Shown here one piece after another: positions 1-14,100 of a stretch of DNA of 64,000 nt. The stretch comes from Hyposmocoma kahamanoa (taxonomy: Eukaryota > Arthropoda > Insecta > Lepidoptera > Cosmopterigidae), in assembly GCF_003589595.1 (NCBI RefSeq), contig NW_020653200.1, positions 4,814,435-4,878,434 on the forward strand, read 5' to 3'. Each line of letters opens with the position of its first letter. Positions within the stretch are counted from its first letter, which is position 1. The notes under the pieces are model-generated. The model saw only the letters and a list, made by a program, of their open reading frames with translations, did no database searches and had not been told where the DNA came from. A program made the translations under genes and the position numbers.

Positions 1-43
1 AGAACCTATTGCAATAAAACGGCAATTTCATACTTTAACCCCT
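1..43 (+). repeat. Unoccupied copy of the M1 MITE insertion site
   Basis: The first bases, from AGAACCTATTGC to TTTAACCCC, match (as reverse complement) the flank of MITE M1 at 27450-27490. Here the TTTAACCC target reads straight through into CTAATAATT with no insertion, so this is a related empty site. Confidence 0.75.
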
Positions 44-859
44 AATAATTGCCCTTTACATGTTTCATAAAGTGGGTACAGAAGCAAAAAGCTTTAAGAT
101 TTCAATTCAATTTTATGCCGATAGTGAGAGTTGTCCAAAATCCAAAGCCACGAATTTGATGTGTTCTTGATTGTGCAAAAAGTTATTTTAAATTAATTAA
201 ATATCTTCGTAACAGTTTGATCCTAACCAAATTTGTAAAAAACATACTTTTTAGAAAAATATTCATTTAAGTAACCTACATGTGCCGTAAATTGCATATT
301 TCCACATATTTATTTGAAATAATGGTGACTTTTCTGTAAAAAAAAAGGCATTTTGCGTTACTCACTTTCTATAAAAGTATGTTTTTTAAACCATAATTTA
401 TTATGTTCTGCTAAGTAGGTTTTTTCATATTGACACAACATACATATTTGATATTAATCTTTACGCTCTTATTTATTTTAATGCAATAGAATGCATGTTT
501 GATATAGTTCAAAATAACTCCTTGGACCCGGTTCAGTTTTTCAAAAATGAAGAAAAAATCCTCAAATCGTGAGCAGATATCAAGTAAATGCATCTTATGT
601 TAACAAGGCACTAACGTTAACCCTTGGATGAGCGCATGTGACTACAGATTTATTTGTGAAGCGTAAATAAACAGTAGAATTCGAAATTGCTGTCTGTGAG
701 TCAGGCGGGAATCGACCACAAAAGCAGACACACTAGACATAATGTATTGAAACGTATTTCTCTGATATTATTAATACAAATTTTTCTATTCATTTAATTA
801 TAAGTAATTTTGTAATCATATGAAATTGGCGATTATAATTATAATATTGTGCCAGCCAA
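44..859. other. Intergenic AT-rich DNA
   Basis: No gene, clear repeat or RNA is recognised. Around 700-730 a short stretch (gtcaggcgggaatcgaccac) recalls a worn SINE head on the minus strand, too short to call. Confidence 0.5.
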
Positions 860-1010
860 CACACCAATTGCCTGGTCTCAAATTAGGGAATTCCCTGTAC
901 TATGATACAGCCACGGAATTCACTCTGAGACACTTCCCAGAATACCCAGACCAATTTAGAAAAGTTTATTTCCCAATTTTGTCCTACCGGGAATCATAGA
1001 GCACAAACCG
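860..1010 (-). repeat. Dispersed retroposon, related to the copies at 56150 and 28965
   Basis: Its reverse complement aligns with 56190-56345 through CCCGGTAGGAC, CTGGGTATTCTGGG, GTACAGGGAATTC and GAGACCAGG. Probably the body of a tRNA-related SINE. Confidence 0.6.
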
Positions 1011-1044
1011 TTGGGCCATAGAGATCGATTAAAAATATTATTTG

Positions 1045-1280
1045 TTAAAACGAGTGCTGATAGCCCAGTGAGAGAATAGTTGGTTCCCTAATTGAGAGCT
1101 TGATAATTCGAATCCCCGTGTGACCATAACGTGTAAGTTACTTACATCTGTGGAAGTAAACGTCAAGGTGAAAACTGATCACAATTCTTAGAAATCATGA
1201 AAAATCCCCAACTAGGTCATAACCTACACCCTCTCGGCGGAGACCCGTGTCCGGCAGTGGGACGTGTAATAGATTGATGA
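1045..1280 (+). repeat. SINE-like retroposon with LINE-type 3' end
   Basis: GCTGATAGCCCAGTGAG resembles a worn box A. ATTCGAATCCCCGTG resembles box B. The end, CTCGGCGGAGACCCGTGTCC and GGCAGTGGGACGTGTAATAG, resembles insect LINE 3' tails. A tRNA head fused to a LINE tail is the usual SINE architecture. Confidence 0.55.
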
Positions 1281-2005
1281 CAAATGTGATAATGAACGTG
1301 ACATTTTAATTACTTTTCAAACATTTACCAACAATACATAAACATTGGTGCTGTCGCAGTTAAGAGATTGAATAGGTGTTAACAGAACGGCATAAAGCTC
1401 TCTTTAACCCTTCAACGAGCTCATCAAAGTGTTTATTTCTTTTTAATTTATTATGTTTTTGCCAATGAACCGTACCATAAAACATGCACGCATGGAGAGT
1501 ATCCAAATACATACTGTAGAACAAAAGTTGTTTATTATACTAAGCTTGTCTTTAACATCTATAAATTATCGCTATAACACGATGTAGCACCTGTGCTGAT
1601 AATTTTACTATTAGCTGTATATATAGAATAGTTGCTTTTTTCTAATGAGCACTCGAGATTAAGTAAGTAATTATTATACATTGTCAAATCGCTTTAAATA
1701 AGTTTTTTTTATTACTGTAATATTGCATTTTGTCGTTTCGTGATGCACAAAAGAAGACTCCGTCCGGCAATTTTCTACTATTATAATCAACTGAGACATT
1801 ACGATTATATAGCTAAAATCATCATAAGGAAACGCTACAAATCTCAATGAACACTACGTAGGTATATCAATTTTATCATTTCCCTCTCACGCATTTTATC
1901 TTGGCTTAGATGGCACCGACATACAAAACGTGAAAATCTGTAAATTCGCCGCTTATCGCCGAAGCGATGGAATAAAATAAAATACATTTTGTTGCTCTCG
2001 TTATA
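1281..2005. other. Region upstream of receptor exon 1
   Basis: AT-rich; no upstream signal-peptide exon could be identified. The ORFs on the minus strand here overlap exon 1 only as shadows. Confidence 0.4.
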
Positions 2006-2129
2006 ATGCAAAATACAACGCACGTGATCTCGAGTCCGAAGTACCAACTAATAGAGAATCTACTACGTGAGTGCTTTTTGAAAAATATATCCCACAGTCG
2101 AGTTATTGACAGCAATGGAACACAATCAG
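2006..2129 (+). CDS. Receptor exon 1: N-terminal ectodomain
   Basis: ATG at 2006; donor CAG|GTGAGT after 2129, phase 1. It encodes 41 residues carrying the first ectodomain cysteine (residue 23, in RECFLKN) and sequons NTT, NIS and NGT. The same frame is closed by TAA at 1973, and no AG lies between that stop and the ATG, so this exon either starts translation here or uses an acceptor further inside (for instance the AG before 2038). Absence of a hydrophobic leader favours an unseen upstream signal-peptide exon. The phase and the cysteine count support the join to exon 2. Confidence 0.7.
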
Positions 2130-5100
2130 GTGAGTTTTTAATTCATAATATTAACTTAGATAGTAGGTATGTCTATTTTGCAAGGAATGTGATGTTTTTC
2201 CGGCCCGCAACATATAATAACTTCGTCGATAGTTTTCTTCGGTTATGACCGTTCTAATAGTAATAATAATAAAACGAAGTCGACTCTTACTACAATACAC
2301 CCTCCACAAGATACACACCATACTGCATTTACTTGATTTCCGTCCGTAAGCGTGGAAAACAGAGCAAAAACATAATAATAAATAATCATAATTAAAAGGT
2401 TAGTTTTGATTGACTGATTAAAACAATTCAAAATCCTCTGCGGGTTGAACTCAATCAAGACTCTAATTGCGTGATCACCAAGCAACCCAATGGTTCGAAT
2501 GGAACGTGAAGTACAAACAGTTAATAGACATTTTCCCTTATATCAACGTGAACAGAGTTAATTAATCTTTAACGTAATTCTGCTAATAACTAAAATGGGT
2601 TTACTCGTTTATAAATGTATTTATAACGAAACGAGTCGCGTAAAATATAATGTATATTTATTAGATAAGCAAGCATCACACGCATACTTTCATTTTTAGT
2701 ACATACGACATTGCCATAGAACAGCAGTTTGCACATTTGTGGACCGCTTTCTGTCATTGTCAAGGTCCTTGCACGCACAACGTTATGTCAATTGATGAAT
2801 GTCACAGAAACATGGTGCCCTCGAACATTCGATGGATTCTCTTGCTGGGACACGGCTCCAGCCGGCTCCACAGCCGTGCAGGCCTGCCCCGAATTCATCG
2901 TCGGTTTCGACCCTCGACGTTTAGCGTTCAAAAGGTAAAACACTGTAAAACAATTTTACAAATTTTAAATTACTTTTCAATCTATAATAGGCTTGGATGT
3001 TAACATGTGGATCCACTAAAAAAATCGTTTTCTTGTCGTATTTTTATAGACAACGAAACATCAAAGGATAAAGTAAATTATTTTAACACAACCATTCGTA
3101 TGTGAATCCACCTGCTCACAAGACTTATTACAGACTAGGGTATAGTTTTACAAGATATTAATAATATATTGCTATCACATTTTATCAGAATTTAATAGCA
3201 ACTACTTTACGCCATCTCCAATACACCAAGGACGTTGAAAGTGACTAAAAAAAATTACTTATTATCTAAAGACTTTAATTCTAAAACACTCAATAAATCT
3301 CTCAAAACTCAACGTACACATTTGCTAATTATAAAATTATTAGAAATAAGTCTCAGAAAACAGGGTTTTCAAATCTTGATTTCTCAATTCCTCAATTTTC
3401 AGTTACGACAGTATTTAGTTTCGAGTGCGATATTATCTAAATATAAAGTTTAAAGTTTAAAATGGGACAGTATGGGGAAATCGGAAACTATAGAAGATAC
3501 TAAATTATTTAGGAAATTGTCTTAGGACCCATTAAGTTTTATGATCGACGCAGTTTCATTAAAAAATCATTTCATTGTATGGTACGAACAAAATCGGGAC
3601 AGCAGATGTTGGTCAAATGTCATAAAATGTTTTTCATACGAAATGAATAAGATTGGCAATTTTTTTTAATGCTAAGAAAACTTAGTTGCGCTAATCCATT
3701 TCTGCCCAAAATCGTAAGCAGAAATGGCGAATACGGAATTTGGTATATAATTCCACACTTATTACAAACTTCGATGTACAAAAATCTTTGTAAATAATAA
3801 TAATTTTTTTTTTGAAGTCGGTTAAAAAGAGTAAACAAATAGTTCTCTTATTTATCTCTTCTTTGAACACGTACAAAGTATCTATTTTGATTCAATATTA
3901 ACAAGACATACTTAATTAAATTTTATATTTCCTGCAATTGAAATGCAATTAATTGTAGTTGTTTATAGACTTTGCTGTTATTGCATAACAAATGCATCTT
4001 CACCAGGAAAGTTTCCGAATCTATTGCAAGCACGTGCACCGTATGCAGCTTTGAATGCTTCGGAAATGAAACCTTTTGAGACGGTCATTCCTCTGTTGGT
4101 AACTTTAGATTCATAGTTGTCTTTGATGAAAAAACCTGCATTAGGGAATTGATCAACTTTTCCGAAAACATTTAAAATTAAGTTTAATAGATGTATACAG
4201 CCAAGAAACATTATTTTATTTAAACAAAGCTTTTAAAGAAGAACGATATTTTTAAAAGTAATTTAAAAAATACCAAGGAAATAGCAGTAGCGCTCCTTGT
4301 GAAAGAGTCCGTCCAGGGAAGTATTTCCACCTTACCTATTTCAGCCGCCATGCAGTAATGTGAGCATTACTGCGTTCCGGTTTCGAAGGGTAAGAGTGCT
4401 GGCGAAATTACAGGCACATGGGACATGTCAACTTCGTACGTCTTGGGTGACGGGCACAGTGGCTGTGCCCCTTCGATTTTAGATTTAAAGCTCTGAGTGA
4501 CACTGCAACTGATTTGGATAGCCGTGTCGCTTACCACCACGCGCACGACTTGCTCATCCCGTTGCTTAGTATTGCAAAAAAACTCAAACCGCGTGATGTC
4601 ATCGGCAAGTAATCAAACTGTAGTCACAAATAAACTATCATAGTTTTAACATTACTATAAGCTTGCTTTAAGCTCGTCATGGTATGAAAAGTCATAGTTA
4701 AGGTAATAATTGTTTTAAGAGGTTGTGGTAGGCCCTGATGTGAACGTGCCATTTGCGGGAATCTCTCGTATTGATTGACTTTTATACTTAAATGGTCGTC
4801 AATCCAAAATGTTTACAGTTTTTAGTTAAAAAGGTGTTTAAAGGGGAAAAAACAAGATAACACGCGAACAGTGAATATGGTGAAGTTTGTTTGCTTACCT
4901 GCATAGGTATTAGACTACATATACATATATGACGTCACCTGGTGTACTTGATGTTCGCATCAAACAGAATAAACTACAAATCATTATAATTTCAGAAGAA
5001 TATTGATTTAATATTTGTTTTTATTGTACAAACGTTAGAAAGACTTTTGATATTTTAATTTTTCTAATTACAGTATTGTTATTTTTTTCATCAAGGTACT

Positions 5101-8100
5101 TTTAATCAGACCACTAGTTTGAGAAACTTCACTCAAATCAAACACAACGGAATGTCATGAAGAATCCGTGCTACTTTATGCAGATAGATAAATAGACCTA
5201 AACTTCCTTATATTCAAGCACGAAACCAAGACATTTTCCTTTTTCCATCCTTCCGCTTCCCAGCTACTTTGGACATCGTTATAGCGTGCAATAGATGATA
5301 GCTGTCATGTGCAGTACATGACCTAAATAGGGAACCGCTCCAAACGAATACGTATCGTACCTTCGACTATTGAATCAACAATAAACGTCACCTAGATTTA
5401 AAGCACAAATTGCAAGAAATTGTGCTTATATCGCACTATGGGAGAACTAAGAAAAACGACCAAAATTAGACTTGTAAAGTAATTGTGTTATCCGGTGATT
5501 TACTTTAAATTTAGTGATTTATTTCATTATTACGATGTAAGAATAAGTAGAATTCATACTTATGAATAATAATAATTATTTATTTATTTTACAATACATA
5601 TTATTATGAATATAATGCAGATGATTCACGCGTTATATTGGCTGATGTTCTGTCTATGCATGTCAGTTTTGTTCCAACAAATCATAAATACGAAGTATTT
5701 CATTAATTGTTTGTTTGAAAAAACAAATATGCGCAATTTTGATAAAAATAGTTTTATTACACAATCGCGAAAACCTAAGAACTTTGCTCTCCCTAAAAGT
5801 CTATATTATACGTATATACCTTTAACTGCCGTGGCCAAACGGTTACCTTGCCGGACTGCAACGCAGAGGTCCCAGGTTCGATTCCCGGGCCGGGAGAAAT
5901 ATTTGTATGGCCTACATTTATTTCGTGAAAACCACCCAAACGGGTGTCACTTCTGATTGTCTGCGTGTATGGTTTCCCTAATGCGGGGCTATGTTGAGTG
6001 TGTGCGTAATTTTCGTAGCAGTAACAAAATACTCGTCAAGGTAGGCGTAGGCCTTACATTACGTAGGCCGGGGGTCCAATTGCACCAATCAACTAACACA
6101 ACATATACATTATTTGATCACTACCACGTATTTAATGAATTTTTTGTAGCATCTAACAAAGGTCAAAAATATTGTTCACTTTTGATTTGATCTTCCATAA
6201 GAAACGACGACTAATGGCACTACTCCTGTAAACTAGTTACCTATTGCAATACATTACAGTCAACTACATCGTCTTTAACTTAAGGAGTTCGTTGAGATCC
6301 TCTGCATCTCCTATTTGAATCTAGCAGCTGCACCGCATTTAGGGACCATTCTCATTTCAGCAAATTAACAAACTAAATGCTTGTATTAAAGACCATTAAT
6401 TTTTATTTATATTTTCACAATATAAATATTTATTTAAATCGTCATCATTATCAAAGTGACGAACATGTCACTTCTATGTTGTGTGCAAAGTTCATAGGTA
6501 AATATCCTTTTAGCAGTAAAATATAAATTTGTGTAATTAACAAACTTGTGATTAGTAAAGGCTTTTTGGATTTCAATGATTACATATTAATTTGATTGTA
6601 CCTAATATTCTATAATACTTGTGTTTATCCGGTTCATAATTAATTCACGAAAATGTACTCATCCTCTCATTTTAAATCCCACAGACAACGTAATACTAAC
6701 ATAACGTTTACGTATTCCACATCATATTGACCCAGGTTAAGGTGGGGTCTTGTGTGCCTCGCGAAACAAAACCACACACAGAAGCAAAACAATGAGTATA
6801 AGTTAAGAGAGCAGTAATTCAACAAAATTGTATTTTAATCGTAATGTGTATTTGTGGTAGTGATCTGTTTTAACTCTTGCAAGCAGTGTCAATATGATAT
6901 TTGAAATAAATATTGTAAATGGTAAATGTGTGCAACGTTTGTTTACAAAGAGCAACCCCTAGAGTTTCTTACTCATTCTTCTCAGGGGAACCTTACGAAT
7001 TGGCAATAGAGTTTAATCAATATGACTGTTTCAAGTGTAATTTGCATACCTATGACACAAAGATTGAGATTTGATTCTCAATACAAAAGTGTATAATCAT
7101 ATTGAATACCAAAAGAACAAAATCTTAGAATAGAAACCTTAGAAAGAAATAGAAGCAATTTGTTACGGTCTGGGTCGTATTCCACATCGATTCCCTATAG
7201 GTAATGGAGCAGAAGGATCCTTCTATTAAAGTATTTTATTGTGCACGGGGTTTTACTTTTGTCGTAGGTGATAAATATATTTTTTACACGTGGATTTCAC
7301 GTGGAAAAATGTTTTGCAATATGACGAAACAGTGCGAAGGCAATTTGCGATCATGGGGACAGTTTTATATTACAATAATCAGAAACTTACTTGTAGGTAA
7401 GAGCTCTGGCTATGCTATGATTCATCAAGCATAATAATATTGGAATTGTCAAGAAATATACCCAAACAATTTTGTATATCCATCAAGTTTTCGAAATAAG
7501 TATTATGTTAGATTGCTTACTGCATCTTGAGTTAAGTTCCTATATATTAAAATTGTTAACTTCTGGATACTTTCGTAAGCGTGTGTTTTTCAAAGATATT
7601 TGATATGGCAGAAAGCACACATATTGGTCTATATCTTCTACTCTTATTGCATTTTTATCGCGTCAAAATGAAATTTACTGTACTAAAAGATCGATTTTAA
7701 AGATATTGATAATAATATTAGCTTGTGAATTTTACATCCTTGTATGTATTTGATATATATATATATATATATATACGTACATTTCATCATCATCATCATC
7801 ACCATCCCCTTGACAATAAAGTTGATGAAATAAATCAACTTTATTATCAGTTAATATTAATATTCCACCGAGAATTTCCCATTGATTGTCTTTATCATTA
7901 TACGGTACAACACTACATGGTAAAACTTACTAACGTTATATTCACAAGCCGAGGCACAGCCGGGTACCGCAGTCTGTTCGGTACAAAACTATCACTCTGG
8001 ACATGAAATATATGTGTGAAACAGGGAGCCACTGTATGGTGACACGGTTTTTTAATATTAATAATATTATATTGCACCGAGCCTACAATGTCATATTTTT

Positions 8101-11100
8101 TTAGTATACCAAGTAACGGGACGAACAAGACGTGCGCCTGGTGATAAGCGACACGCCTGTCCATAACAGTGCCACTAATCATAAAGATCTGCATGCTCAA
8201 TCGTCGACCTCATCGTCACGTTCCATCAGGTGAGATGGAGGTCAAATACGCACTTATTTTTTTTATAAAAATTGCCCATATAGCTGTAAATTCACCAGCA
8301 CGCTTAGTATTCAAAATCGGAACGCATTAATGCTCACATTACTGCCGCAGAAATAGGTAAGGCGGCAATACTTCTCTGGACTTCAGAGTACTTTCAGATA
8401 TAATACTCTTGTATAAGAAAGGCGATCAGGCCGATTAAGGAAATTACCATCCCATTATTGTAATGCCACATTTGTATAAGCTGTTTACCTCATGTCGGGA
8501 AAATAGAATAAAAGATATTGTAGAGAAACATCTACCAGTGGAGCAAACACGCTTCCGCAAACAATTAAGCATAGTGGATTATATATATACCATCGAACAA
8601 ATAATAGAGAAATACGAAGAGTTTAATGCACCTCAATACTAGGGTTTTGTTGACTACACAAAGGCTTTGATTTTATTTTCCATTAAAGCATATGGGACTC
8701 TCTTTAAGCTTATAGCTCCCACAAACTTACATTAACATAATTAAAGATATTTGCAATAAAAGCAGAAGTAGAGTCAAACTAGTTAGAACGGATGATACTA
8801 CAAAAATAGGAAGAGCACATAATGTCAAACCATGATTGGTACCGTAATGGCATTACCATAAATGGAAAACATTTTAGCCGCTTAAGGTTCGCAGACGACA
8901 TTGTTTTGGTATCCGAATCTGCTAAAAAACTCGCAGAAATGCTAAACGATCTACACACGGTAAATTGAAATGTTTGTTTGGAAATGAACACCCTAAAAGT
9001 AAAGATATTAACAAACACGACAAAAGAAGAAATAAGAATTAACAACGAAACAATCTACTGTTCTCTCAATCTATATTTACGTAGTGTACTACGTAAAAAT
9101 AATATATATATATATATATATATATAAGATTATGCGAAATTCGTGAAATCTTGCCTGCTTGCCTTACCTATGCTTGCCAGACGTGGATCTTAAACGGTAT
9201 AATCAACAGCACATCAAGCTATTCGAATATTACCTCCAGTGCAAGATCCGGTAATGTGTAACTTAATGTACTGTCGTCTGTACAACTAAAAATAATACAT
9301 GGAACGAAGCATCTTAAAAATCAGACTAAAATACAAACAGCGAAACATAGTACTAAAAAAGAAAACGCAAGTTGTACATACTGTTCAACCCGCTCAAGCA
9401 CTGAAATGGAGATGGGAGGGCCATCTGCCACGATCTGAAGACAACAGATGGACTCTCAGAACAACCACTTGGAAAGGCCCAAACGGAAACAGAAGAAGAG
9501 ACAGACCAATAGAATGTTAACGTGACGAGATTGAGAAAGCGGTTGGTAAGTCATGGCCGATAAAAAGCAAAAGATCGCAAAAAAATTAAATTACTGGAGC
9601 AATATAATACCTGTCGAGGGGTCCTTAATAAATTACTTCAAAGTACATAATAAGTAATTGGAACTATATATTACTTTTTATAATTAATGAATAATAAAGT
9701 CTTTTTTATTTTTTATTTACTTTTCTGGACGAACTCTTTCACAAGGAGCTCTACTGCTACTAAATTACAAATTTGACTATAAATTAAATACCTTATGCAA
9801 AGTACCTGCAGGACAGTACATTTCTTGTTAGGTTTGAATAGCGCTGTAGAACAGTGTTAGCTCAACATGCATAAAACACATGTAATAAAATATCTATGCA
9901 AAGATATTGTTATGCAAATTTAAATAACTAAAAATCTGCTACAACGGGCTCTCAAATGGTGAAGTTTTGTTGTTTAATTAAACTGCCGTACACTAAGTAA
10001 TTACATTTAAACTTGTAATAACATCTTCCCAAACTCTGTAATTTATGAGAAGTATTTACAAAATTTGATGCCTTTGTTTCAACTGTATTTCTCTTTATTT
10101 TAGGATCCACTTGTTTTGTTTTTGTACCGCACCAACAGCCTTTACAATGTTTTTAAAATGACAGTTATCTTTCTTTGAGGAAGTCATCATCACAACATAA
10201 CTGCCATTCCTGCTAAGTGGCAACTACACCAATACGGTAATCCAAAAAAGTAATAATAGTATTCCTATCTATTGAACTGCAATAATACAATAAAACACAC
10301 AGAGAGCGGGTGCGGCTCCGGGGCGCGTGTCGGGTCGTGACCGTGACGGGTCTAATTATAAGTGTGTGTCTGCTCTCCACTCGCACCCGCTCCCTGTGTG
10401 TTTCACGCTTTAATATAAAGCCTAGAATAAACCACAGTTCAGTAATCAACAAGTTCTATGCTCGAATCCAATATAGCAGCTGAGAGGCATCCACTTCCTC
10501 AAGCGCAACAGATCAAGCTCATATACCTGCTACGTTAAGTTAGGTAGATTGGACCACTTTATTTTAACGTCCTCAGATTAAACATCATTTTACTACAAAG
10601 AAGTTTTGAAATCGTAATCAACGTTATATCATAAAGGTTTGCAGTTAAAAATATCCGAGAGATTACGGTGGCTAGTCAGGCTAATATGGAGTGTCGATTC
10701 TATAAAACGGAAAAAAAGAAGAAAAAATAAACAATTTATCTGTGAAAAGTGAATTAACATATTTATATTAAGAACACGGCGCTGACTGTATTAACACGTG
10801 TACATTAATCTAATGTATATAAGGAATAAAAGATTAAAGATTTTTGTACGACCAAACTCTATAAGAATTTCTGGATTATACTACTCTGTAGCATTTTCGA
10901 GTACAATGTGTATATAGTCTACGATGTTGTCTTAGGGATTATTATCTTATCTCAGTCAAAGCTGCGTACGTACTCTATTGTAACTCTGTCTGACCAACGT
11001 CCTTTCATTTATACGTTTTCTTAAGTGAAAATATACTTATTATTTTATATGTAGACGTACCATTTTTCTGTTCCTTTTTGTCTTTCTATTGTTATCAAAT

Positions 11101-14100
11101 TAGCCCACATTTTTATTTAATTTTTGCAATATCTACATTTACAATAATGTTTCTTTACTTTGCTGTAACTTGAAACAAGGACGGTGCAATACCTGTACAC
11201 CTTCAAATTCATTTACCTTGAGGGCTTGTCTACCAGAGTAAAATATTATCGTAAAATCAAATCATGACAGGCTTCTAACAATAATGTTACCGTTAAAAAG
11301 AGTTTTCTGAAAAAAAAGGACATTTGCAGATGTACAGAAAACGGGACGTGGTTTGCTCACCCAGAAGCTCGGCGACCGTGGACAAATTATACAACTTGCG
11401 TCGATGTTGAGGATTTAGACGTAAGTACCTGCTTCAACTTGTGCTGATTTTATGACTTGTCCCTTGGGCTCCTAAGGGTCAGTAGGTACAATCGCTCTAT
11501 CATGTCAATTAAACCACACCTAATACTTAGGAATGACCATACTACAAAATGTTACTTAATATTGACACGTCTGTTTATTTAATTACATTCAAGAAGCTAA
11601 TACAAATAAGCCCATTCGCTAAACATCTCTATTTTTCTAGTTCCGGAATGTGGTGAACGTCATCTATGTAGGAGGCTATTCGATATCGGTAGCTGCTTTA
11701 TTGATTTCCTTGCTCATCTTTCTATACTTCCGGTAAGTTGGAAACCATAAGTAATTTATTTAAATAGTTATTTGTTATGCAAGGCTGCAAAGTTGTTGTT
11801 CGAATGCTTGTATTGAAACCTGAGCAAGCGAAGGAAGCTAAAATTGAACCACGAGCGAAGCGAACAGCGAAAGCGAAAAGTTCCTGAGCGTAGCGAGGGT
11901 TTCGAGGCACAAGACGCAAAACAACTTTGCTGCCGAGCGAAACCCACAAATTTTCACCTCACTATAGCGAGGAAAATGGCAGATGAAAGAAAAACAGTTG
12001 AACTTTAAAACGTCAGTTTTTTTAATTAAAAGAAAAAGTTAATCTTCGGGAGCGTTCAGAATTTACACCTCATCAATTTTTATTCTAGCTTGAACTTTTA
12101 TTTAGTGCGATTAAGTGATTATTGAAATTATTTTAGCCCTTTCACGAATTAAAATAATTTGTGTTTATTACACAATTAGTTAACATTGTCAATTTAATGT
12201 CAACAATAATAAGAATAAAATATACCAACGGATTTATATTTCATAAATAAGTAATGCTCGACAAATCGCATAATTGACCGCGTCATTATCTTTTTTTTTT
12301 TATCGAAAGGAAAAGTTTGGTGCACCAGCAGTCCATCGTCAAGTTCGAATTTCAAAAACCTTTTCCACGCTATCTTGCAAAAAACGCATTTGCGCGCAGA
12401 TTTTTAATAAGAAAGAAAGCCGAGCTTGTGAGGTAAAAAAAGAATTATCATCTGACATTCCGTTGGAAAATTATAATAAAGTATTAGAAATTTAGCAGAT
12501 GGGGCTTAGTGGCCGTCCTTAGTAGCTATTATAGAACCTTGAAAATAAATTTTTCAAAAATCATAGTTACTTTAGACCAGCCCTAAGCCCTGACACTTAA
12601 AAAATTAAAATAAGTATACTACTTATTTTCATTTTTTCTTTCGTTTTTTACTCCTAGTTAATTAATTACTTATAGTTAAATGTCACACACAGGGCTCTAC
12701 AATGCACCCGGATACGCATCCACATGCACCTATTTATGGCATTTACAATAACTAACATTTTGTGGATCGTGTGGTACCGCGTCGTGGTCAACAATGTGGA
12801 AGTGGTGCAGGAGAACAAGGTAAGATAATAAATGCATCGTCAACATTTCGAGTTGAAATTACATACTATTACATATTTTATACCAACAAACCTAGGATAG
12901 CTGACATTTTTAACTTTCCCCGCATTTTAAAATACTCTAAGGCGCCGCGCAAACGTGTGTCTTGTGTTGGATACAAGCAACTGGCAGTTGCCACAAGTTT
13001 GAGCAGCGCCTTATTTGGTGAAAAATAATTTCTTTTATGTCTCAGAGAAAGAGGATCAATCATTTAAAAAGTTGACCGTTTAGATTTTTGCCTGCTGCTT
13101 TTGTAAATTTAAAGTAATCATTTTAATAAGTGCCCAATAAAATTAAGATGATAAGTATATTTTCTAAGTGTATACGAATTTCAAAAAAATTGTGATCCTT
13201 GTAATGCCGTCAGTTGCTAAGTCCACCATGTTGTTTACCAATTGATAGATCATTCGTCACTGATTTTTTTGTATGAGAACTGCGCTTTCGTCTGCGATTT
13301 GACTAGACAAGGGAGTTCGTATGCATTCAGATTTTTTGTTATTTATCTCTGAAAAGACGACTTTTCGTCATCACCAAAAATATCGAATTGCAAATTTTTT
13401 TACTTATCAGCAGCTAAATCGCTATTCTAACTTATTCAATTAAACAAATCAAACCATTCAATTAATTAATTGATTTGTAACTGACAGTACAATTTAGTCG
13501 GGTCCATAGCTTGTTTGTTTCCCTTTCATGTAAAATTAATTGAAACGAACTATATTTCAATAACTACTACTACTACTATTGATAATGCTTACATATGCAA
13601 ATTTCCCTTTGAATTCCACATTCGTAGGAATAGAAATAAAGGTTAATATTTGGTAATGCAATGAAGCTTACGTTGCTTTCCTAGTGCGAGTTCCACATAA
13701 ATCTCAATTCGCTTCCTAACAAGAGTTTGTACATGTGTTCCCTTGATAATTAATTACTTTACGTTACCCATTACACGCAGCAAACTACGCAACAGTAGAA
13801 TATAGCAAAGTAAATATACGCTGTATATTTCGGTTTCTAACCGTAATGTATTTTATGTAATAAAAAATATTAATTAATTATAATTCAGCATATTCATACG
13901 GTATCGCCGAATATCGAATGAAACCGTCCTCGAAATGTTGTCCGAAATTTCATGCAATAATCTAGAATTTATTGTGTGTTTTGAAAAATAAGGCGCAAAA
14001 AGATGCATTTACAGCAATATGTTAGCTTTTATTATTTAATTACACGTCAGAATATGGGAAACAGCTAACATACATTCTGAAAAATAAACCGACTCGATTT

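Larger units (their letters stand above)
2935..11329 (+). other. Receptor intron 2 (8.4 kb)
   Basis: Holds one unexplained small ORF (3978-4211, -), R1 retroposons, SINE-A, a LINE, (AT)n runs near 7753 and 9103, a CAT-rich run near 7785 and a GC-rich inverted repeat near 10290. Between 4584 and 5823, 6011 and 8090, and 10410 and 11329 no gene was recognised. Confidence 0.7.

Noticed and set aside
7785..7806. CATCATCATCATCATCACCA coding for a His tract
   Set aside because: A trinucleotide run next to an (AT)n run, with no gene around it.
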